Below, one piece after another: positions 15,713 through 21,653 of a stretch of 21,653 nt of DNA. The position numbers were made by a program, and so were the translations under genes. The notes beneath the pieces are model-generated. The model was not told the origin of the DNA, ran no database searches, and saw nothing but the letters and a program-made list of their open reading frames with translations. The stretch's first letter is position 1, and every line of letters starts with the position of its first letter. Origin of the DNA: Scatosoma sp045652785 (GTDB lineage Bacteria > Bacillota > Clostridia > Christensenellales > Borkfalkiaceae); contig JAZOLF010000121.1 of assembly GCA_045652785.1 (NCBI GenBank), positions 1 through 21,653 of the forward strand. The letters run 5' to 3'.

Positions 15713-18700
15713 TCATTGCAAATAGGTTGTAACGCAAGCCGACAAGAAGTCCGTCAAGGTCTTTTCCGCCGCGTTGAACGCATCAAGGTCGGTATGCAAT
15801 GTATAGGTACCGCTGAAATATGTGCCCGAGTTTTGTACCGACTCGGTTTCGTTAGGAAGACCGATACAATGCACGTTCGTAAGAACCGACTGTCCCTTCA
15901 AAGTATAACCGTAAATTGCTTCGTTCGTTGCCGTACCAGGCATTGTAATCACTACGTTCGTCAAGTTCATCGCCGCCGCATTATTCTGTCTTTCGCAAAT
16001 AACACCAAAACGGTTCGAACCGCTCTTATTCGTCTTCACTACTTGAATAAATACGTTCTCAACCGTAGTAGTCGTCGTTCCGCCTTGATAACAAAGAACT
16101 GCCGTACCCGCAACAAGCGTTACGTTGGTAAACGCCACGTTTTTCACCGTACCGCCCAAATATTGGAAGAAACCCGAACCGCTTACCGTCGTCAAATTAC
16201 TAATCGTATGGTTGACCCCGTCAAAAGTACCCGTAAAGGAAACTTCGCTGTCCCAAGTAATCCCCGCAAGATCAACGTCTTCAAGCAATAAAATATGCTC
16301 ATCGCCATTCAAGGTAAGAAGCGTTTCTACGTTTTCTTGTGTAATCATCACCAAGTCCGCATACAAATACGTATCCACACAGCTATCCAAGAACTCCGTC
16401 AACGTTTTTTCCGCCGAAGCAAATACACCTAACGTAGAATGAAGCGTATAAGCGCCTTTGAAATAAGACGTCCCAGCCGTGTTGTGAACGGAAGCTGCTT
16501 CATTAGGAAGTCCGATACAATGCACGTTCGTTAACGTAGAAACACCTTTCAACGTATAGCCGTAAATCGCTTCGTTCGTTGCCGTACCAGGCATTTTAAT
16601 CACTACGTTCGCCAAGTTCATTGACGCCGCATTATTCTGTCTTTCGCAAATGACGCCGAAACGGTTAGAACCACTCTTATTCGTTTTAGCCACCTGAATA
16701 AATACGTTTTCAACAGTCGAAGTGCTTTCCCCGCCACGGAAAGAAAGAACAGCCGTACCCGCCGCAAGCGTTACGTTGGTAAACGCTACGTTTTGCACTC
16801 TTCCCGAAAGAACTCTAAAGAAACCGCCACCACTCGCATCCGCGTCGGCGCAAGTCGTCAAATTCTTGATAACATGGCTATTACCTTCCAAGGTTCCCGT
16901 AAAGGTAACCGTTGTGTTCCATGTAATCTCCGCAAGATCAAGGTCTTCCGTAAGGTATACGTATTCGTCTCCGTTAAGGGTCAACAGGTCAGAAGCGTTA
17001 GACTGAGCAATCTTGAGAATCTTTAACCCATAATAGGTTTCTACGCATTTTTTATTAAAGACGCTTAAAGTAATCTCCGAATTTTCCGCTTGCAACGCAA
17101 GGTTAAACGCAACCTTATCCGTATGGAAAGCAACCGTAGAGTTTTTCAAGTTCACATAGTTAGAACCTGCATACGAATACCCGCCGTCGCTAATACCTAC
17201 ACAATGCACGTTCGTCAAGGTACTAACCCCTTTTACACCGTTGCCGTAAATAAACTCATTCGAGATGTTTCTCGGCATCACGATTACAACGTCCGTCAAG
17301 TTCACCGTCACGCCTGCAATTTGCGAATAGTCCACCGTCGCACTCGCACGGCCGCCGCTTGTTTTCGATACTTGAATGAATACGTCGCTTACCGCAAGAT
17401 GGTTAGACGTTCTCCCCGCGAGCACGCCCGAGTTCTTACCCAGCGTCACGTTCACGAAGGCGATATTTTTCACTTCGCCTGCGATATTCACGAACAAGCC
17501 GTAATAAGCGCTGGCGTTGCCTGCCGTAGTCAAATTCTTAATCGCATAACCGTTGCCGTCAAGGATGCCGTTAAAGCTTGCCGCGGTCGTCCAAGTTTCA
17601 CCGCCTAAGTCGATATCTTCCTGCAATACGATCGTACCGCCTTGCGCATACTTTAACAAGTCCTTATTGTCGTTGGTCAGTTTCAATTCGCCATACTTAA
17701 GAGAAATCGTGTAATACGCAAATGTCCCGTTTATTTTCTCAATCATAACGACAACGTTGTTGCCCGCAAAGTTTTGCACTTGTTCCGCAGGCAAAATAAA
17801 GCCGTTATCGTAAGCAACTTCCCCAACCGATTTTGCAAACAAGGTAGCTTTCACAACGCTTGTTTCCGAAATCGAAATTGCCAAACCGCCATCCAACGCT
17901 TCATATACATCAACAACGTTTGCATACGCCTTAGGCTGAATCCATGCGTTTTTATTGATTGTTTCACTTGCGGAATTATCACAGCCAGTAACTGCCGCGC
18001 TGCCGCAAAGATTGATATTTGCATAAATGGTAGACGATGCATCATTCGGCATTACAAGGTTTCCATCTGCCGAACCCACCAAAGCGCCACCCGTCGTTGC
18101 GGTGTTTTCCGCATAAACGTGCATTTTGCTATCTTGAAGGGTAACGGTTGCATTTGCTTTAATCATCCCGAAAAGCCCACCGCAAGCATTCCCGTGATTA
18201 AAAATCGTACCAGTAATATTTTCCACGGAAACCGTTGCATCCGCTGCTACCACCGATGCAATCAAGCCTGTCGACGAATTCGTGGAACTAATCGTTGCGT
18301 TTTCAAAATGCAAATTCTTTACTTTTGCGCCATTCCCCAACGAATAGAACAAACCGCCGTTGGTCGGTGCAAAATTCTTGATGGTATAATTACCGCCATC
18401 CAGCACACCTTTGAATACGGTTTCGTTTTCCGCCGCTTGCGTCCACGCAACGTCCGTGAAATCCAAATCCGCGCCCAAGCGGTAATGGGCTGTCGTTGCG
18501 GTTTGCAACACCGTCAACCCTTCCGCGTCGATAATTACATCCGTCCAAATGTACACGGGCGTATGGATCAAAACGTCCCCCGTATCTAAAACGAGTGTCG
18601 TTTCCCCGACAAGATTAATCTCAGAGAAATCCAACTTCCCATCCGAAACAGGTACGGTGGTCTTTAACGTTCCATCCGTAAGATACGCGCCATCACTTAC

Positions 18701-19663
18701 AACTTGTAAGCCATCCAGCCCGAACGCCTGCGTTCTAATAATATCCGCCTGCGTTTCCCGCGTATGTACAACGGGTACAACGGTAACAAAGGAAATGGCT
18801 TGCACCGTACTTCCGCCTTCATCTACGTACGTTGCCGTTATTTGCGCGTTGCCGCGACCAACCGCTACAACTTTGCCGTTTTCCACCGTTGCCACGCCTT
18901 CATCCGAAGACGACCAAACCACAACTGCATCGTTTTTGCGAACGCCTTTTTCCTTAACAGTTGCTTGCAACTGCGTTTCGTTTTTATACTGCTTTCCTTC
19001 GTATTCCGCCAAAACGAACAACTCGGATTCCAAAGTATTGATGGCGATGCTACCGCTTGCGTTTACGGTGACGTTCACCAAGCACCCCACCGATTTGCCG
19101 AGCGCCGATGCCGTCACAATAACGGTAGCGTTCCCCACGGATTTTGCCGTCAATACACCCGACGAAGAAACGCTTACGACATCCGCATCCATGCTTTCGT
19201 AAGAGAAAGTACAATCGTTCAAAACTTTCGTACCGTACACCACCGTCGGCAATAAAGTGTGGCTATCTCCTGCGTACAAGGAAAGGGAAGATTCGTCCAC
19301 CGAAACGTTCAACATATCTAATTGTACGCCGTTGACTTTAACCGTACAAACGTCACTTAAATTCCCCACCTGCACGGTAACGGTCGTTTCACCTTCTTTC
19401 AAAGCGACCAGTTTGCCGCCTACCACCGAGACAATGGAAGGATCTTCCACGCTCCAAGAAAGCGTCTCTTTCCCGGTATAGTTGTACTCCAACGCATATT
19501 CTTCAAACAATTCCAGCACGACGCTTTCGCTTGCAATATCCAGTTCGATTTTCGTCTGCGATTCGCCACCCGAAGAATTGTTATCATTGTTACAGCCCGC
19601 AATTGCGCCCATCGCGATACATAAGCAAGCTGTTGCCAACAACCATTTACTCTTTTTGTTCAT
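15713..19663 (-). CDS. Giant surface lipoprotein with three Ig-like domains and four GLUG-like beta-helix modules
   Basis: A 1316-residue lipoprotein with lipobox IAGC (Cys24). Three Big_2-type Ig-like domains follow (about 38-111, 113-200 and 202-298), each with a WS/YES-x-D...V.SV..G.L.A...G.A.I pattern. From about 390 on come four beta-helix modules: a divergent one (390-560), then three clear paralogues (660-880, 882-1102 and 1105-1316). The paralogues open with DLL-x-x-(L/A) and ED-x-DL strands, have the LDGNGYAIKNL or FDGVNHTISNL turn, and close with a CVxTY segment. The last two share FGVICERQNN and NEAIYGYTLKG almost unchanged. AGGGAGAG precedes the ATG at 19663. Position between the GH88 and binding-protein genes suggests it presents the polysaccharide at the surface. 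No catalytic residues are visible, so binding, scaffolding or adhesion is inferred. Confidence 0.88.
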   Translation of the reverse strand: MNKKSKWLLATACLCIAMGAIAGCNNDNNSSGGESQTKIELDIASESVVLELFEEYALEYNYTGKETLSWSVEDPSIVSVVGGKLVALKEGETTVTVQVGNLSDVCTVKVNGVQLDMLNVSVDESSLSLYAGDSHTLLPTVVYGTKVLNDCTFSYESMDADVVSVSSSGVLTAKSVGNATVIVTASALGKSVGCLVNVTVNASGSIAINTLESELFVLAEYEGKQYKNETQLQATVKEKGVRKNDAVVVWSSSDEGVATVENGKVVAVGRGNAQITATYVDEGGSTVQAISFVTVVPVVHTRETQADIIRTQAFGLDGLQVVSDGAYLTDGTLKTTVPVSDGKLDFSEINLVGETTLVLDTGDVLIHTPVYIWTDVIIDAEGLTVLQTATTAHYRLGADLDFTDVAWTQAAENETVFKGVLDGGNYTIKNFAPTNGGLFYSLGNGAKVKNLHFENATISSTNSSTGLIASVVAADATVSVENITGTIFNHGNACGGLFGMIKANATVTLQDSKMHVYAENTATTGGALVGSADGNLVMPNDASSTIYANINLCGSAAVTGCDNSASETINKNAWIQPKAYANVVDVYEALDGGLAISISETSVVKATLFAKSVGEVAYDNGFILPAEQVQNFAGNNVVVMIEKINGTFAYYTISLKYGELKLTNDNKDLLKYAQGGTIVLQEDIDLGGETWTTAASFNGILDGNGYAIKNLTTAGNASAYYGLFVNIAGEVKNIAFVNVTLGKNSGVLAGRTSNHLAVSDVFIQVSKTSGGRASATVDYSQIAGVTVNLTDVVIVMPRNISNEFIYGNGVKGVSTLTNVHCVGISDGGYSYAGSNYVNLKNSTVAFHTDKVAFNLALQAENSEITLSVFNKKCVETYYGLKILKIAQSNASDLLTLNGDEYVYLTEDLDLAEITWNTTVTFTGTLEGNSHVIKNLTTCADADASGGGFFRVLSGRVQNVAFTNVTLAAGTAVLSFRGGESTSTVENVFIQVAKTNKSGSNRFGVICERQNNAASMNLANVVIKMPGTATNEAIYGYTLKGVSTLTNVHCIGLPNEAASVHNTAGTSYFKGAYTLHSTLGVFASAEKTLTEFLDSCVDTYLYADLVMITQENVETLLTLNGDEHILLLEDVDLAGITWDSEVSFTGTFDGVNHTISNLTTVSGSGFFQYLGGTVKNVAFTNVTLVAGTAVLCYQGGTTTTTVENVFIQVVKTNKSGSNRFGVICERQNNAAAMNLTNVVITMPGTATNEAIYGYTLKGQSVLTNVHCIGLPNETESVQNSGTYFSGTYTLHTDLDAFNAAEKTLTDFLSACVTTYLQ
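15716..17686 (-). repeat. Three tandem module repeats in the 1316-residue protein gene; the last two nearly identical in parts
   Basis: Modules lie at about 17686-17024, 17014-16358 and 16351-15716. The last two are shifted by about 651 bases and match almost base for base over stretches such as 15910-16000 against 16561-16651 (roughly nineteen of twenty bases by eye), pointing to a recent internal duplication or gene conversion. The first of the three is diverged and keeps only protein-level similarity. Confidence 0.85.
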
Positions 19664-19754
19664 ACAAATCTCTCCCTAACCTGTTGCTTTTTAAGCTGCT
19701 TGGAGTTTTGATTCACCCCAACTTTGTAAATAAGACCGCTATTTTTTTCGTCTT

Positions 19755-20909
19755 TTACCAAGGCAAAAAATCAATGCCTTTCAACTTCATGATCGCTTCC
19801 GTGAAGAAATAATCCCCGTAAATAATGGGTTTGTGGTGACCGCGTTCATAGCGTTCGCTGCCCATTTGCAAAATGCTGTCTTCGGTTTCCGTCCAGTCAC
19901 ACCAGTTCTTTTCCATCGCTTGCAAAATACGAATTGCTGCGGAAATGTAATATTCTTGCTGGTCTTTATCTACGGCTTTTGCAATTTCAATCAAACCGCA
20001 AGCGGCAATCGCGCCCGCCGTCGAATCATATAAAACGGGCTGTTCGGGGGCTTTGAAATCGAGCAAAGGCAAATACCCCGTTTTTTCAACGCTTTCAATG
20101 AAGTGCCCCGCTACTTTCTTCGCCGTTTCCAAATATCTTTTTTCCTGCGTGTGGATGTAGGAAAGGACAAACCCATACAACGCCCAAGAAACACCGCGCG
20201 ACCAACTCGATCCAACGCCGTACCCTTGTCCGCCAAGCGTTCCCAAAACAGTATCCGGCTTTTCCGTGTCATGGATAACGATGTGGTTGACCGAACCATC
20301 TTCGCGCACATGATCGCGCATCGCCATATCGGCATACCGAACTGCAATTTTCTTAAAACGATCGTCGCCAAGTTCCTTGCTCGCCCAGTACAACTGGGGA
20401 ATATTCATCATACAGTCGATAATCGTCCAACCAGAGTTGTCAATCTTCTCCCAAGTAACGTTCCAGGAACGGATATAATTCCCTTCCACGTTGTAACGGC
20501 TCATCAAAGTCATTGCCGCCAAAAGGTTTCTGTTTCTCGAACGCTTATTGCCCGTCAAGCGGTAATTCGCACCGCTCAAAATATGCCACATGAATCCAAC
20601 GTCGTGATGCAATTCATCCACGTAATCCGTGAAACAAGTTTCCATCAACTCTTCCGAGCGTTCGGCCGTCAACTTGTAGCATTCCTTGCCCGTGCCTGCG
20701 TACATAAGCCACATCAAGCCGCCCCAAAAACCGTTCGTCCAGTTGGTAATTCTCACCCCTTCCGTGCAAGAATCATGTACGCCGTCTTTCGTCGAATAGG
20801 GGATTTTATCACGGCTTTTTACGCTTGTACGGGAAAGTTTTTCATCTAATTTTTCCCATACCTTTTCAACCCACTCTTTATTTTGAACAATCAAATCTTT
20901 ATCTCCCAT
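19755..20909 (-). CDS. GH88 unsaturated glucuronyl hydrolase
   Basis: A 384-residue enzyme of family GH88, which removes the 4,5-unsaturated uronic acid left at the non-reducing end by polysaccharide lyases, through hydration of the double bond. Family landmarks in order: TNWTNGFWGGLMWLMY (residues 55-70), HHDVGFMWHILSGANYRLTG (101-120) with the putative catalytic Asp103, GWTIIDCMMNIPQLYWASKE (160-179) with the second key Asp165, DGSVNHIVIHD (204-214) and GQGYGVGSSWSRGVSWALYG (227-246). By analogy Asp103 and Asp165 correspond to Asp88 and Asp149 of the Bacillus enzyme. The pattern fits GH88 better than GH105. There is no signal peptide, so it works in the cytoplasm on imported oligosaccharides. 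The gene starts 27 bp after the beta-helix gene and is followed by the giant lipoprotein gene. Preference for glycosaminoglycan, gellan, xanthan or other fragments is open. Confidence 0.93.
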   Translation of the reverse strand: MGDKDLIVQNKEWVEKVWEKLDEKLSRTSVKSRDKIPYSTKDGVHDSCTEGVRITNWTNGFWGGLMWLMYAGTGKECYKLTAERSEELMETCFTDYVDELHHDVGFMWHILSGANYRLTGNKRSRNRNLLAAMTLMSRYNVEGNYIRSWNVTWEKIDNSGWTIIDCMMNIPQLYWASKELGDDRFKKIAVRYADMAMRDHVREDGSVNHIVIHDTEKPDTVLGTLGGQGYGVGSSWSRGVSWALYGFVLSYIHTQEKRYLETAKKVAGHFIESVEKTGYLPLLDFKAPEQPVLYDSTAGAIAACGLIEIAKAVDKDQQEYYISAAIRILQAMEKNWCDWTETEDSILQMGSERYERGHHKPIIYGDYFFTEAIMKLKGIDFLPW

Positions 20910-20936
20910 ACTTTCACCTATTCATCATTACGCTTT

Positions 20937-21653
20937 TCAATGAAGGCATTTTGAAGTTACCTTTAATTGCTTAAAATTCTTCAATAATACCTTATCCCTT
21001 TTTTCTTTTAGATAATATTTATTTTCGTCAGCCGTTATCTCCGTATCGGTTACGTTCGTAACAAGAACAGCGTATAAATCCGAATTGCTATTCATTAAGC
21101 GAAAATTCTTAACGACAAAATTTTCACACAAGCTTTCCATACGAATCGCATACGTAGGATCAAACAAAGCGGCTACGTTTTTATTTTTAACGTCTTCGTT
21201 GACAGGATGCACCACCACGTTTTCCATAACAAAGTTGGAAATGCAGCCAACGCCGACGGGGTATTCGTCTTCCTTAAAGAGCGGAGTTCTGCAATACCTT
21301 GCGCCGTCTGCGTTTATTACGTAATTACGATAACCTGCATACACGTTTTTGATAACGATATTTCTAATCGGCGCGGTAACGCTAAGCAGTCTAACGACCG
21401 TGTAACAACTTTCCGCATAAATATTTTCAAAAGTAATATCTTCTATTACCGCTCTTGAAAGGTCGAAATTTTCTACCCGTTCCACACAATCGTCTGCGTT
21501 GAGCGCAATCATATCGTCGTTGGTTTGCCCACGCGTCAGCGCTCGAATATTTCGCACCACACCGCGCCTTACGTCTCCACCAAAATGAATTCCGTCTTGA
21601 TTGTAGGCAAATTCGCCGCTCGAAAAATCAATATTTTCAATGAGAAAATCTTG
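20937..21653 (-). CDS. Right-handed beta-helix protein related to GH28/pectate-lyase-like enzymes, C-terminal part (5' end outside window)
   Basis: The frame is open to the window edge; 238 residues are visible. It reads in at QDFLIENIDFSSGEFAYNQD, and the NQDGIHFGG and GQTNDDMIALNADD signatures follow, spaced as the NTDG and DD motifs of polygalacturonase-type beta-helices. After that come regular coils (DITFENIYAES, NIVIKNVYAGY, NFVMENVVVHP, NFVVKNFRLMN). The GHG and R-I-K motifs of true GH28 enzymes are absent from the visible part, so this is a GH28-related protein of uncertain activity rather than a standard polygalacturonase. An internal GTG at 21560 is only a possible start; the continuing homology upstream shows that the real start lies outside. 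It ends with TGA at 20937-20939, 27 bp before the GH88 gene, in one transcription unit with it. Confidence 0.85.
   Translation of the reverse strand, partial: QDFLIENIDFSSGEFAYNQDGIHFGGDVRRGVVRNIRALTRGQTNDDMIALNADDCVERVENFDLSRAVIEDITFENIYAESCYTVVRLLSVTAPIRNIVIKNVYAGYRNYVINADGARYCRTPLFKEDEYPVGVGCISNFVMENVVVHPVNEDVKNKNVAALFDPTYAIRMESLCENFVVKNFRLMNSNSDLYAVLVTNVTDTEITADENKYYLKEKRDKVLLKNFKQLKVTSKCLH

Noticed and set aside
15716..17686. CRISPR array or mobile element as explanation for the repeats
   Set aside because: The repeats are long, in frame, coding modules of over 600 bases with no short direct repeats, spacers, transposase or terminal inverted repeats.
20103..20849. A 248-residue plus-strand open frame antisense to the GH88 gene
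   Set aside because: The GH88 landmarks on the minus strand are complete and in order; the plus frame has no recognisable features.

Overview
This window looks like a piece of an uncultured Clostridia genome (Firmicutes, probably an intestinal or rumen species; a Christensenellales-like lineage is my guess from protein style only). The reasons are the clostridial-type pyruvate:ferredoxin oxidoreductase, strong AGGAGG-type ribosome binding sites, Gram-positive style lipoproteins, an ABC sugar importer of the CUT1 type without its own ATPase gene, and moderate GC content. No ribosomal or phylogenetic marker gene is present, so the assignment is an inference.

Layout. Bases 1-584 (+) hold the C-terminal end of pyruvate:ferredoxin oxidoreductase. 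Bases 585-920 are a convergent intergenic zone with three terminator-like hairpins and an odd nested-stem, tRNA-3'-end-like segment. Bases 922-1268 (-) hold what looks like a decayed coding remnant. From 1279 to the right-hand end every gene lies on the minus strand, tightly packed with spacings of mostly 0-90 bp. This is one long polysaccharide-utilisation operon, transcribed from the right and entering the window already in progress.

In order of transcription the operon contains: a right-handed beta-helix protein related to family GH28 (5' end outside the window); a cytoplasmic GH88 unsaturated uronyl hydrolase; a 1316-residue surface lipoprotein with Ig-like domains and four glycine/asparagine-rich beta-helix modules; a solute-binding lipoprotein and two CUT1 permeases; a 45-residue small protein whose stop codon overlaps the start of the next gene; a 726-residue secreted protein with two copies of the same module; a 694-residue secreted Ig-repeat protein; a DUF4838 lipoprotein; a 526-residue lipoprotein with Ig-like domains and one module; and three serine esterases (one BD-FAE/acetyl-esterase-like, one class VIII/S12-like, one dienelactone-hydrolase-like).

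How it may work together (inference): surface lipoproteins and secreted repeat proteins hold or organise an acidic, acylated polysaccharide. Oligosaccharides with unsaturated uronic acid ends are bound by the lipoprotein and imported by the permease pair, using an ATPase encoded elsewhere. In the cytoplasm the GH88 enzyme removes the unsaturated uronic acid and the signal-less esterases strip acyl groups. No polysaccharide lyase, regulator or ATPase is in the window, so the substrate stays open; a uronic-acid polymer such as pectin, glucuronoxylan side chains, a glycosaminoglycan or a bacterial exopolysaccharide would fit.

The most unusual content is the family of large modular surface proteins, with conserved cysteines in a repeated module of about 215-235 residues, and the small translationally coupled 45-residue gene in front of one of them.
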